Shown here: positions 1 to 8,922 of the stretch, one piece after another
Position numbering within the stretch: position 1 is the stretch's first letter
Layout of the letters: every line of letters begins with the position of its first letter
DNA from: Bacillota bacterium
GTDB lineage: Bacteria > Bacillota > Clostridia > Lachnospirales > Lachnospiraceae
Length of the DNA stretch: 64,000 nucleotides
Reading direction: 5' to 3'
NCBI GenBank assembly: GCA_023415635.1
Contig: JAEZJV010000079.1
Location: forward strand, 109,411 to 173,410
Made by a program: the position numbers and the translations under genes
Notes under the pieces: generated by a model
Database searches by the model: none
What the model saw: only the letters and a program-made list of their open reading frames with translations
Told to the model about the DNA's origin: nothing

Positions 1-582
1 GAAGGAAACATTAATTACACTGGGGCAGTAATAAGCTGGCTGAAGGATAAGGTGGAACTGATTGACAGCTCCGATGAAACGGAATATTATGCAAGTATTG
101 CGAACCCGGCAGATCATACCTATCTGGTTCCCGCTTTCTCCGGTCTGGGTGCTCCTTATTGGAACAGCGACGCCTCAGCAATTCTGTATGGTATGACTAG
201 AAATACTGGGAAAGCAGAAATAGTAAGAGCGGCACTGGAGTCGATTGCATACCAGATTACCGATATCATAGAAGCAATGAGGCAAGATACCGGGATAGAG
301 ATTACAGAGCTTCGGGTCGACGGCGGTCCCACAAAAAACCGTTACCTGATGCAATTTCAAAGTGATTTATTAAGCATTCCGTTAAGAGTTCCAAAAACAG
401 ATGAATTATCTGTAGTCGGAGCAGCATATACGGCAGGAATTGCCTTTGGAGTCTATGATAAGGATAAGGTGTTTTCAGAGATTGAGGCGGTTCAATTTCA
501 TCCTGATATGGAGCAGGAGATTAGGGCTGAGAAGCTAAAGGGCTGGAAGGAAGCTGTCAATATGATAATGAAAGATAAATAG
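1..582 (+). CDS. glpK: Glycerol kinase-type FGGY carbohydrate kinase, C-terminal part
   Basis: The gene enters from the left edge and only its last 193 codons are present. It belongs to the FGGY kinase family and most resembles glycerol kinase, which phosphorylates glycerol to glycerol-3-phosphate in the cytoplasm. The visible C-terminal ATPase-fold half carries the glycerol kinase signatures VPAFSGLGAPYW, a conserved ALESIAYQ helix, LRVDGGPTKN (adenosine-binding loop) and LMQFQSDLL. The reading frame is open from base 1 and reads EGNINYTGAVISWL, which fits the stretch just before the FGGY C-terminal domain. A strong hairpin follows the stop. The substrate cannot be proven from this half, and related FGGY kinases act on other polyols. 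Confidence 0.82.
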   Translation, partial: EGNINYTGAVISWLKDKVELIDSSDETEYYASIANPADHTYLVPAFSGLGAPYWNSDASAILYGMTRNTGKAEIVRAALESIAYQITDIIEAMRQDTGIEITELRVDGGPTKNRYLMQFQSDLLSIPLRVPKTDELSVVGAAYTAGIAFGVYDKDKVFSEIEAVQFHPDMEQEIRAEKLKGWKEAVNMIMKDK

Positions 583-595
583 GAATAGTAGTTAG

Positions 596-628
596 AGAGA
601 AAGCCTGCAGATTATGCAGGCTTTCTCT
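596..628. terminator. Bidirectional hairpin between kinase and AraC gene
   Basis: A perfect 14-base stem (596-609 with 615-628) with a five-base loop sits between the stop codons of two convergent genes. There is no long T run on the plus side, so it may act as a bidirectional terminator or as an mRNA 3'-end stabiliser. Confidence 0.7.
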
Positions 629-665
629 AAAGGAAAGATAATGATACTATGAAAAAAAGAAAGAT

Positions 666-1559
666 TTAAAGCGCAGTCAGGGGATCAGTATGCACGTGAT
701 TTCTTCTGCGGTATAAGTTCTTAAATTCCGTCGGAGTACATTCCTTCAGGTTTTTAAATACACGGTTGAAGGTAGCGATGCTGGAGAAACCGGAAAGCAT
801 TGCAACCTCTGTAATTGTCAGATGTGGGTCAAGTAGAAGTCTTTCAGCTTCCTTTACCCTTCTTTGGTTCAAGTAATCATAGAAGGACATATCCGTAAAC
901 TGCTTGAAGAGTCTGGAAAAATGGAATTTACTGAAGCCTGCCACATCGGCAATGGAATTCAACGTAATATCTTCCATGTAATTATTGCTGATATACTCAA
1001 AAATGGTATTGAACTTCTCGATATACTCCCGCTGCTTATTAAGCTTCACAGCAGGGAACAGGTTCTCGGTATTCATATATTTGCGACCGGTTACGACTAG
1101 CATTTGAATAATCAATGCATAAAGTGCTTCCTCGCGAAGAGTATTCTTACTCTGGTATTCCTTCGTCAGCTCATGAAACAGCTCCGAGAGCTTCTCATAG
1201 ATATCCGGCGCGGTTGCCGGTGTAATTAATCGCGGCTGGCTTAATATGGCAAGAATATTCGACAGACCCTTCAGATTACTGATCAAGGAAAAATCGAATA
1301 GCAATATCCGCCTGACACCCTCTGTTGGAGCAAGCAATTCATGAAGCTCACCTGGAGGAATGATTAGGATATCACCCTCCTGCAGCAGGTAGGTGGTTTT
1401 CCCTATGTGAATGGTATATATGTTCTCAACCGGCATGATCATCTCAATTGCCGTATGCCAATGAACCGGATAATTATCAGTCACATGATTAATATGGAGT
1501 AAAATCGAGGAGTGATTTTGATAATCCACCTTCTCAAATATACCGTCCATAATCCGCAT
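666..1559 (-). CDS. AraC family transcriptional regulator with cupin sensor domain
   Basis: This is a 297-residue one-domain-sensor AraC regulator. Residues about 20-105 form an AraC-type cupin (HWHTAIEMI, then GDILIIPPGELHEL), which in the family binds a sugar ligand. Residues about 185-285 hold the two helix-turn-helix units: ITLNSIADVAGFSKFHFSRLFK and the second unit TITEVAMLSGFSSIATFNRVFK. It is read away from the GH3/GH67/uxuB genes, from which it is separated by a 551-base regulatory region with repeats of TATTGCTAT. By position it is the likely local activator of the xylan genes, probably responding to xylo- or aldouronic oligosaccharides. The ligand is inference. Confidence 0.9.
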   Translation of the reverse strand: MRIMDGIFEKVDYQNHSSILLHINHVTDNYPVHWHTAIEMIMPVENIYTIHIGKTTYLLQEGDILIIPPGELHELLAPTEGVRRILLFDFSLISNLKGLSNILAILSQPRLITPATAPDIYEKLSELFHELTKEYQSKNTLREEALYALIIQMLVVTGRKYMNTENLFPAVKLNKQREYIEKFNTIFEYISNNYMEDITLNSIADVAGFSKFHFSRLFKQFTDMSFYDYLNQRRVKEAERLLLDPHLTITEVAMLSGFSSIATFNRVFKNLKECTPTEFKNLYRRRNHVHTDPLTAL

Positions 1560-1615
1560 AAATGATATCCTGCCTTTCAGAATTTTTGCTCATTATGTAT
1601 CACGATCAACAAGGG

Positions 1616-1888
1616 TATTGCTATTTGAATATTGCTATCTCATAGCTTTGTAACTGAGTAAATATTGCTATTTCAAGTTATTCCGGAATAGAGTGATAAT
1701 TTCAACAATAGAAGAGTCAATACTCAAAATTAAACTCATTTTATGAGAGAATTAAGGAATGTATTCCCTAAATCTATTTTAATATATCTTAAGTAATTTG
1801 TAAATAACATTTGTTAATTCAATGAATTATTTTTGGTGCTCCTATTTGACCTTCTTAAGAACAGCAAAACATGAGATAACAATAGCAA
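1616..1888. promoter_or_regulatory. TATTGCTAT repeats, candidate AraC operator sites
   Basis: Three exact copies of TATTGCTAT lie at 1616-1624, 1630-1638 and 1673-1681 just upstream of the AraC gene. A shorter inverted copy (ATAGCAA) lies at 1882-1888 near the promoter region of the GH3 gene. Spaced direct repeats near the gene for an AraC protein plus a distant inverted one are typical of AraC operators. The rest of the 1560-2110 gap is AT-rich and has no gene. Confidence 0.4.
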
Positions 1889-1913
1889 AAATTGATAGGA
1901 TAAAAAGCAAATT

Positions 1914-1942
1914 TTGATATAGACTTATTGTATAGTGAATAT
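1914..1942 (+). promoter_or_regulatory. Candidate promoter of the xylan operon
   Basis: TTGATA (1914-1919) and GAATAT (1937-1942) are 17 bases apart, upstream of the GH3 gene. The -10 element is poor, which would suit a promoter that depends on an activator such as the neighbouring AraC protein. Confidence 0.25.
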
Positions 1943-2005
1943 AGTAATTCATTCGATACTCAGACTATTTTGTCAGTTAATATAGGGATGAATAAGAAGC
2001 TGCAG

Positions 2006-2043
2006 AAGGGTTCAAGGAGAAACGATGGTTTCATTGAACCCTT
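2006..2043 (+). promoter_or_regulatory. Leader hairpin upstream of the GH3 gene
   Basis: Ten-base arms AAGGGTTCAA (2006-2015) and TTGAACCCTT (2034-2043) enclose a second pair, GAAAC/GTTTC (2019-2023 and 2028-2032). It is followed by TT and then CG, so it is a weak intrinsic terminator at best. It lies about 65 bases before the start codon and could be an attenuator, an mRNA stabiliser, or the terminator of a short leader transcript. Confidence 0.45.
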
Positions 2044-2110
2044 TTCGTAGACTGGAAGTGCTGTTACATGGTAAACCATTCGATTATCAATTATAACAGG
2101 AGGTTGTAAG

Positions 2111-4270
2111 ATGCAGGATTATAAGGCTTATATGGATGAATCCTTAAGCTTTGAAGAGAGAGCGAAGGATCTGGTTTCAAAGATGACATTGGAAGAGAAA
2201 GTATTCCAGACCCTACACACCGCGCCGGCGATTGAAAGGCTCGGTGTAAAGGCATATAACTGGTGGAATGAGGCTCTTCATGGTGTAGCTCGTGCCGGTG
2301 TGGCTACTGTATTTCCTCAGGCAATCGGCCTGGCAGCAACCTTTGACGAAGAGCTGCTGGAGGAAGTGGCTGATACCATCTCCACTGAAGGCAGAGCAAA
2401 ATTCAATATGCAACAGAAATATAATGATACGGATATTTACAAGGGCTTGACCTTCTGGTCTCCTAATGTGAACATCTTCCGTGATCCGAGATGGGGAAGA
2501 GGACATGAGACCTACGGAGAAGATCCTTACTTAAGCTCCAGATTGGGTGTCAGATTCATCCAGGGTATTCAGGGTCATGATAAGAAATATCTGAAGGCGG
2601 CGGCTTGCGCTAAACATTTTGCCGTCCATTCGGGACCCGAGGACATCAGACACAGCTTTAATGCTGAAGTCAGCCAACAGGATTTATATGAAACCTATCT
2701 GCCTGCTTTTAAGGCATGTGTGAAGGAAGCTGAGGTTGAGGCTGTCATGGGTGCTTATAATAGAACCAACGGCGAGCCCTGCTGCGGAAGTAAGACCTTA
2801 CTCAAGGATATATTGAGGGATGCATGGGGCTTCCAGGGTCATGTAACCTCCGACTGCTGGGCAATCAGGGATTTTCATGAAGGTCATATGGTGACAGGAA
2901 ATGCAGTGGAGTCAGTAGCACTAGCGATGAACAACGGCTGTGATCTAAATTGCGGTAATATTTATGGTAATCTTTTATATGCCATACGAGATGGCTTGGT
3001 CAGTGAAGAGACCATTGATACGGCAGTAACCAGATTGATCATGACACGGATGAAGCTCGGTTTATTTGATGATCAGGCAAAGGTTCCATTTTGTAACATC
3101 AGCTATGAACAGGTTGACAGTAAGGAACATATGCTGTTGAATCAGGAGGCCGCCAGAAAATGTATTGTATTATTAAAGAATGATAAGCAGCTGCTTCCGT
3201 TAAATAAGAAGAAACTAAGAGCTGTCGGTGTAATAGGTCCCAATGCTAATAACCGTAAGGCTCTTGTAGGAAATTATGAAGGAACTGCCTCCGAATATAT
3301 AACTGTTCTGGAGGGAATTAAGGAATATCTCGGTGACGATGTAAGGGTATATTATTCCGAGGGCTGTCATCTGTTCAAGGAAGGGATCCAGGGACTCTCT
3401 ACCGGTAATGATAGAATTGCGGAAGCACGTGCTGTCTGCGATATGAGTGATGTAGTTGTTGCCTGCTTCGGTCTCGATCCGGGCTTGGAGGGTGAGGAAG
3501 GCGATCAGGGTAATGAATTTGCCAGTGGTGATAAGCCGGATTTAAAGCTTCCCGGAATTCAGGAAGACGTGTTGAAGGCGTTATATGAAAGCGGAAAACC
3601 GGTGATACTGATACTGTTATCCGGAAGTGCGCTTAGTATTCCGTGGGCAGATGAGCATATTCCTGCAATCCTTCAGGGATGGTATCCGGGTGCGCAGGGT
3701 GGACGTGCAATCGCACAGCTTCTCTTCGGTGAATTTTCACCCGAGGGCAAGCTTCCGGTTACCTTCTATCGTACATCTGAAGAGCTGCCTGAATTTACCG
3801 ATTACAGCATGAAGGGAAGAACCTATCGCTATATGACGGAGGAGGCATTATATCCTTTTGGCTACGGTCTATCCTATACAAGCTTTGAGATGAGCAATAT
3901 TACTGTTGATACAGAGGAAATAGCTGCCGGTAAAACAATTTCCTGCAGCATGGAGGTAAAGAATACCGGTGCTTATGCCGGAGCAGAGACAGTTCAGGTT
4001 TATGTAAGGGTTAAGGCGGACGGAGCTCCAAAGCATCAATTGAAGGGACTAAAGAAGCTTTATCTTAAGCCTGGTGAGCAGAAGGCTGTGACGCTGGAGC
4101 TGAACGAGGAAGCCTTCGGATTATATGATAACAGTGGAAAGCTGGTTCTTCATGAGGGTGAATATGAGCTGTTTATAGGAAGCTGCCAGCCTGATGCAAG
4201 AAGCATCAGTTTAACCGGAAGGAAGCCATACTGTAAGAAGCTTCATTCCAAAAAGACTGTTATATTGTAA
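2111..4270 (+). CDS. Cytoplasmic GH3 beta-xylosidase / beta-glucosidase
   Basis: This 719-residue GH3 enzyme would remove terminal sugars from short beta-linked oligosaccharides. It has no signal peptide, so it acts inside the cell. The (beta/alpha)8 domain runs to about residue 310 and contains the substrate-binding motif KHFAVHSGPE and the TSDCWAI motif in which D248 is the likely nucleophile. The SDCWAI and HSGPE variants are those I associate with xylan 1,4-beta-xylosidases of this family. The alpha/beta sandwich domain follows, and a fibronectin III-like domain with AGAETVQVYV ends the protein. The start has an AGGAGG sequence seven bases upstream. Together with the GH67 gene it indicates glucuronoxylan use. 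Beta-glucosidase activity cannot be excluded. Confidence 0.88.
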   Translation: MQDYKAYMDESLSFEERAKDLVSKMTLEEKVFQTLHTAPAIERLGVKAYNWWNEALHGVARAGVATVFPQAIGLAATFDEELLEEVADTISTEGRAKFNMQQKYNDTDIYKGLTFWSPNVNIFRDPRWGRGHETYGEDPYLSSRLGVRFIQGIQGHDKKYLKAAACAKHFAVHSGPEDIRHSFNAEVSQQDLYETYLPAFKACVKEAEVEAVMGAYNRTNGEPCCGSKTLLKDILRDAWGFQGHVTSDCWAIRDFHEGHMVTGNAVESVALAMNNGCDLNCGNIYGNLLYAIRDGLVSEETIDTAVTRLIMTRMKLGLFDDQAKVPFCNISYEQVDSKEHMLLNQEAARKCIVLLKNDKQLLPLNKKKLRAVGVIGPNANNRKALVGNYEGTASEYITVLEGIKEYLGDDVRVYYSEGCHLFKEGIQGLSTGNDRIAEARAVCDMSDVVVACFGLDPGLEGEEGDQGNEFASGDKPDLKLPGIQEDVLKALYESGKPVILILLSGSALSIPWADEHIPAILQGWYPGAQGGRAIAQLLFGEFSPEGKLPVTFYRTSEELPEFTDYSMKGRTYRYMTEEALYPFGYGLSYTSFEMSNITVDTEEIAAGKTISCSMEVKNTGAYAGAETVQVYVRVKADGAPKHQLKGLKKLYLKPGEQKAVTLELNEEAFGLYDNSGKLVLHEGEYELFIGSCQPDARSISLTGRKPYCKKLHSKKTVIL

Positions 4271-4305
4271 AGATTTCGGATAATATTATACTAGTAAGAG
4301 AATAG

Positions 4306-4343
4306 TGGGAGTGTTATTATTCAAGTTGAATAATATACTCCCA
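4306..4343 (+). terminator. Intercistronic hairpin between GH3 and GH67 genes
   Basis: TGGGAGTGTTATTATTCAA (4306-4324) pairs almost perfectly with 4326-4343, with one base bulged. A short TTATATA tract follows rather than a clean T run. It may partly terminate or may protect the upstream GH3 transcript; the downstream genes probably still share the promoter. Confidence 0.5.
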
Positions 4344-4395
4344 TTATATATAAGCTTTCCATTATACTAATATGTAAGGAAATGAGGAAATTAAT

Positions 4396-6384
4396 ATGAA
4401 CTATAACCAATGCTGGCTGAACTACCATAAAGTACCTCAGTATAAAGATGTAAGGCTTTTAAGCAATCTCCACCTGTACTGTGAAACGATCGAGGAAGGC
4501 TCAAGGATTATTCCAAATGCAAAGAAAGAGTTACAAAGAGCATTTTCAGGGATGCTGGGTATTGAGCTGGATACAGAGAAGCTTAAGGTAATGACACAGA
4601 CTGTGACCGATAATCTTCATAAAGAGGGCTTTATCCTGAAGGAGGAAAACGAAGAGATACATATTATCGGAAGAACAGAAACAGGGCTTTTGTATGGCGT
4701 GTATGAACTAATCCGCAAAATTGCGTCAGGTGCTTCCCTTAAGGGGATTAACCTTACAGAGTATCCGAAGAATCCGCTTCGAATGCTGAATCACTGGGAT
4801 AACGCAGACGGCAGTATTGAACGTGGATATGCAGGACATTCCTTTTTCTTTGATCAGGATGAGCTTATATTGAATGATAGGACCGTAGACTATGCCAGGC
4901 TTGTATCCTCTGTGGGGATTAACGGTGTTGTCATCAATAATGTCAATGTACACAGCGGTGCGGCAACTAAACTGATTTCGGATGAATACCTTCCGAGCAT
5001 GAAGAGGCTGGCGGATGTCTTATCCGGTTATGGAATTAAGCTTTTTGTAAGTATAAACTTTGCCTCACCTATGGAAATCGGGGGACTTTCTACCGCTGAT
5101 CCCTGCGATATGGGGGTTGTCCAGTGGTGGGAGCAGTGTACTGCTAAGCTTTATCAAAATATCCCTCAGTTTGGAGGCTTCCTGGTAAAAGCGGACTCCG
5201 AAGGAAGACCCGGACCGTTTACCTACAACAGAACGCATGCTGATGGAGCCAATGTTCTGGCAAGAGCCCTCAAGCCTTATGACGGACTTCTGATCTGGCG
5301 CTGTTTTGTATATAACTGTCAGCAGGATTGGAGGGATTATAAGACTGACCGAGCAAGGGCAGCTTATGATAATTTTATCCGGCTGGATGGTCATTTTGAA
5401 GAAAATGTCATCCTTCAGATAAAGAACGGTCCGATGGATTTCCAGGTAAGGGAGCCTGTAACTCCGCTATTCGGAGGCTTAAAGAAGACCAATCAGCTGC
5501 TTGAGGTTCAAGCAGCACAGGAGTATACGGGACAGCAGAAGCATGTATGCTATCTGATCCCCATGTGGAAGGAAATATTAAGCTTCAATACCTATGGGAA
5601 GGAGTCTGATGCGACAGTTGCGGATATCGTATCCGGCAGAACCTATGCACAGGTGAATTGTGGAATGGCGGCTGTTGCCAATACCGGTGATGTCTTTAAC
5701 TGGACAGGGCATGATCTGGCAGCAGCTAATCTGTATGGCTTTGGACGTCTTAGCTGGAATACGGAATTGACCGCCGAAGAGATTGCAAAGGAATGGATAC
5801 AGCTCACATATCTGTGGAACGAAAAGGTCATGAAGGTGTTACTGGATATACTGATGAAATCCTGGCTGACCTACGAGAAATATACCTCACCCCTTGGCAT
5901 CGGCTGGATGGTGAATCCGAATAATCATTACGGGCCGAATGTGGACGGCTATGAGTATGACAGATGGGGAACCTACCACAGAGCCGACCGTAACGGTCTT
6001 GGTGTAGACCGTACTCAGGCAGGAACTGGATTTGCTTCCCAATATAATGAACCGAATGCCTCCATGTATGAGAATAAGGCGACCTGCCCTGAGGAGCTTT
6101 TATTATTCTTCCACTATATTCGCTATGACTATGTATTAAGGAGTGGGAAGACCTTGATCCAGCATATCTATGATACTCACTTTGAGGGTGTGGAAGAGGT
6201 AGAGGAAATGTGTGCAGCGTTTCAGGAGCTGACCGGATTGCTACCTGAGGATGTCGTTGACAGAATCAGTGAGAGGCTTATGCTTCAGCTTGATAGCGCT
6301 AAAGAATGGCGCGATAGAATTAATACCTATTTCTATCGTAAGTCCGGTATCGAGGATCATAGGAACAGAAAAATCTATAAATAG
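4396..6384 (+). CDS. aguA: GH67 alpha-glucuronidase
   Basis: This 662-residue protein is a GH67 alpha-glucuronidase, which cuts 4-O-methyl-glucuronic acid from the non-reducing end of aldouronic oligosaccharides made from xylan. There is no signal peptide, so the substrate must be imported. The N-terminal beta-rich domain is followed by the barrel with three catalytic acids that line up with the family: E269 in KADSEGRPGPF (acid), D348 in NGPMDFQ and E376 in QAAQEYTG (the inverting base pair). The spacing among these three equals that of the well studied Geobacillus enzyme as I recall it. It lies between the GH3 and UxuB genes with short gaps, so the three are probably one operon. Confidence 0.95.
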   Translation: MNYNQCWLNYHKVPQYKDVRLLSNLHLYCETIEEGSRIIPNAKKELQRAFSGMLGIELDTEKLKVMTQTVTDNLHKEGFILKEENEEIHIIGRTETGLLYGVYELIRKIASGASLKGINLTEYPKNPLRMLNHWDNADGSIERGYAGHSFFFDQDELILNDRTVDYARLVSSVGINGVVINNVNVHSGAATKLISDEYLPSMKRLADVLSGYGIKLFVSINFASPMEIGGLSTADPCDMGVVQWWEQCTAKLYQNIPQFGGFLVKADSEGRPGPFTYNRTHADGANVLARALKPYDGLLIWRCFVYNCQQDWRDYKTDRARAAYDNFIRLDGHFEENVILQIKNGPMDFQVREPVTPLFGGLKKTNQLLEVQAAQEYTGQQKHVCYLIPMWKEILSFNTYGKESDATVADIVSGRTYAQVNCGMAAVANTGDVFNWTGHDLAAANLYGFGRLSWNTELTAEEIAKEWIQLTYLWNEKVMKVLLDILMKSWLTYEKYTSPLGIGWMVNPNNHYGPNVDGYEYDRWGTYHRADRNGLGVDRTQAGTGFASQYNEPNASMYENKATCPEELLLFFHYIRYDYVLRSGKTLIQHIYDTHFEGVEEVEEMCAAFQELTGLLPEDVVDRISERLMLQLDSAKEWRDRINTYFYRKSGIEDHRNRKIYK

Positions 6385-6427
6385 GATAATTGGATTTGGA
6401 TGAATTTTGGAAAGGTACTGGTGTAGT

Positions 6428-8032
6428 ATGAAGCTGCAGAATTATGATCGGACATGGATTGCTAAGGGCTATGAGTTACCTGAATATGACAGGGCACAGC
6501 TTAGAAAAGCTACGATGGAGGAGCCTGCCTGGCTTCATTTTGGTGCAGGCAATATCTTTCGAGGCTTCCCGGCCGCAGGCTTACAGAAGCTGTTAAATGA
6601 CGGCAACTACGATAAGGGTGTTATTGTAGCAGAGGGCTTCGATTATGAGATTATTGAGAAGGCTTTTCTGCCCTTTGATGATTTAAGCCTCCTGGTAGTT
6701 TTGAAGGCGAACGGCAGCATTGAGAAAAAGGTAATCGGTAGTGTCGTGGAAGCTCTGGTTGCGGACAGTGACAGAACTGCACAGTGGAATCGCTTGAAGG
6801 AAATCTTTACGAAGCCGTCCCTTCAAATGATAAGCTTTACAATTACTGAAAAGGGATACAGTCTCTTGAATTTTAAGGGAGATTTTCAGGGAGCAGTTCT
6901 TGAGGATATTAAGAATGGACCTGAGAAACCCAGCCACATTATGGGAAAGGTTACGGCTCTTCTCTATGAAAGATATCTTGAGGGCGGTGCTCCCATTGCC
7001 CTGGTCAGTATGGATAACTGTTCCCATAACGGAGATAAGCTCTTCAAAGCTGTTGAGACATATGCAAAGCATTGGGCCGGTAACGGCTTTATAAAGGAAG
7101 GCTTTCTTGCCTACATCACCGATGATAAGAGGGTATCCTTTCCATGGAGTATGATTGATAAGATTACTCCGAGACCGGATGATAAGGTGAAGCAGATTCT
7201 GGAGGAGGACGGCTTCGAGGATACTGACTTAATCATCACAGGCAAGAACACCTACACGGCCGCTTTTGTCAATGCAGAGGAGACAGAGTATCTGGTGATT
7301 GAGGATTGCTTCCCGAACGGAAGGCCGCCCTTTGAAAAAGCAGGGTTTATCTTTACCGACAGAGAGACGGTAGATAAGGTAGAAAGAATGAAGGTATGTA
7401 CCTGCCTTAACCCGCTTCACACAGCACTTGCAATCTTTGGCTGCCTTTTGTCTTATAGGACGATTTGGCAGGAGATGAGAGACGAGGAGCTGGTGAAGCT
7501 GGTAGAGAAGATTGGATATATTGAGGGAATGCCGGTTGTCGTGAATCCCGGAGTTTTAAATCCTAAGGAATTCATCACAGCTGTACTCGAACGACGTCTG
7601 CCGAATCCCTTTATGCCGGATACACCCCAACGTATCGCAACAGATACTTCACAGAAGCTGCCAATTCGTTTCGGTGAGACCATCAAGGCTTACCGAGCAA
7701 GTAATGAGCTGAAGGTGACAGATTTAACCTTCATTCCATTGGTGCTTGCTGGCTGGTGCAGATATCTGATGGGTGTGGATGATAACGGAGAGGAGTTCAC
7801 GCCCAGTCCCGATCCGTTGTTGACTAAAGTACAGGAGTATATTCAGGGAATCAGGCTTGGAGATAGGTCGCTTCCTAAGGATGTACTGAAGCCAATCCTG
7901 TCCGACGCCAGGATCTTTGCAGTAAACCTTTATGAGGTTGGACTTGGCGGGAAGGTGGAAGATATGTTCCTGGAGCTGATTGCAGGAAAGGGTGCTGTCA
8001 GAAGTACCCTGAAGAAGTATCTAAACTCTTAA
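6428..8032 (+). CDS. uxuB: Mannitol dehydrogenase family oxidoreductase, probable fructuronate reductase
   Basis: This 534-residue protein is a member of the long-chain polyol dehydrogenase family. It starts with a Rossmann-like segment (LHFGAGNIFRGF) and carries the family catalytic pattern K-x5-N-x2-H at K322, N328 and H331 (KVCTCLNPLH). UxuB reduces D-fructuronate to D-mannonate with NADH in hexuronate breakdown, which is the step expected after glucuronate is released by the GH67 enzyme next door. I placed the start at the ATG at 6428; an in-frame TTG at 6407 has no clear ribosome binding site. Mannitol or another polyol/uronate substrate remains possible. No UxuA or isomerase gene is in the window. 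Confidence 0.82.
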   Translation: MKLQNYDRTWIAKGYELPEYDRAQLRKATMEEPAWLHFGAGNIFRGFPAAGLQKLLNDGNYDKGVIVAEGFDYEIIEKAFLPFDDLSLLVVLKANGSIEKKVIGSVVEALVADSDRTAQWNRLKEIFTKPSLQMISFTITEKGYSLLNFKGDFQGAVLEDIKNGPEKPSHIMGKVTALLYERYLEGGAPIALVSMDNCSHNGDKLFKAVETYAKHWAGNGFIKEGFLAYITDDKRVSFPWSMIDKITPRPDDKVKQILEEDGFEDTDLIITGKNTYTAAFVNAEETEYLVIEDCFPNGRPPFEKAGFIFTDRETVDKVERMKVCTCLNPLHTALAIFGCLLSYRTIWQEMRDEELVKLVEKIGYIEGMPVVVNPGVLNPKEFITAVLERRLPNPFMPDTPQRIATDTSQKLPIRFGETIKAYRASNELKVTDLTFIPLVLAGWCRYLMGVDDNGEEFTPSPDPLLTKVQEYIQGIRLGDRSLPKDVLKPILSDARIFAVNLYEVGLGGKVEDMFLELIAGKGAVRSTLKKYLNS

Positions 8033-8053
8033 GGCTTCTCATATTCATACTGA

Positions 8054-8127
8054 AAGCTGCTGTAATAATCATATCAATTCTGACTCATTCATTAGCGATT
8101 GATATTGGTTAGGACAGCAGCTTTTTT
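8054..8127 (+). terminator. Terminator of the xylan operon
   Basis: AAGCTGCTGT (8054-8063) pairs with ACAGCAGCTT (8114-8123), followed directly by a T run. An inner pair ATATCAAT/ATTGATAT (8071-8078, 8098-8105) makes a long two-part hairpin. Confidence 0.8.
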
Positions 8128-8136
8128 GTTCAGGGG

Positions 8137-8165
8137 TTGTCGAATTGTCATAGAGATAGTATAAT
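8137..8165 (+). promoter_or_regulatory. SigmaA-type promoter of the two-component system
   Basis: TTGTCG (8137-8142) and TATAAT (8160-8165) are separated by exactly 17 bases, 40 bases before the response regulator start. Confidence 0.75.
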
Positions 8166-8205
8166 TTGGTAGAAGAGAGACAGGAAAGGAGGAGGAAAGC
8201 TTATT

Positions 8206-8922
8206 ATGGATACGATCTTGATCATAGAGGATGACGAAGGACTGAGCAGGGGAATCTGCTTTGCCTTAACCAAGGAAAATTATAATATACTTTCAGCTAC
8301 CTCCTTGAGTCAGGGTAAGCAGTATATACATAGTAATAAACCGGATCTGATCCTGTTGGATATCAACCTTCCTGACGGTGACGGGTATTCCTTTTGTAAG
8401 GAAATCAGGGAAGAAATCAATGCACCTATTATCATACTGACCGCACGGGATTTAGAGACAGATCAGATCATCGGGCTCTCGGTAGGGGCAGATGATTATA
8501 TCACAAAGCCCTTCTCCTTATCGGTATTAAAGGCCAGGATCGCAGCACAGCTTCGAAGAATACAACTGCTGAAGGAGGAAGCCTCCCAGACAAAGCATCA
8601 ATGGCTTACATCAGCGAATATCCGCCTATGCAAGGATAACTGCAAGGTCTATAAAAATGAGTCAGAGGTGGAACTTAGCGTTACGGAATACCGTCTTCTC
8701 AAGCTCTTTTTGGAGCATCAGGGACAGCTTCTTTTAAAGGAACAGATTTTAGAAGCAGTTTGGGATACGTCGGGCAATTTTGTAGATGAAAATACCCTGC
8801 CGGTTAATATCAGACGCCTTCGCAAGAAGCTGGAGAAGGAACCCTCGAAACCGACGCTGATCAAGACTATCCACGGGATGGGATATATTTGGACAGAAGG
8901 AGCAGAAAGAGATGAAGACTAG
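8206..8922 (+). CDS. OmpR/VanR-type response regulator
   Basis: This 238-residue protein has a receiver domain (residues 1-120; acidic pocket IEDDE, phospho-acceptor D52 in LLDINLPD, conserved TARD and KPF lysine) and a winged-helix DNA-binding domain (about 135-232, with ELSVTEYRLLKLF and the GMGYIW ending). It would be phosphorylated by the kinase encoded next, with which it overlaps by 11 bases. The following ABC exporter is the likely target, since kinase, regulator and exporter sets of this kind are common in Firmicutes for defence against peptide antibiotics. The signal is unknown. Confidence 0.92.
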   Translation: MDTILIIEDDEGLSRGICFALTKENYNILSATSLSQGKQYIHSNKPDLILLDINLPDGDGYSFCKEIREEINAPIIILTARDLETDQIIGLSVGADDYITKPFSLSVLKARIAAQLRRIQLLKEEASQTKHQWLTSANIRLCKDNCKVYKNESEVELSVTEYRLLKLFLEHQGQLLLKEQILEAVWDTSGNFVDENTLPVNIRRLRKKLEKEPSKPTLIKTIHGMGYIWTEGAERDED

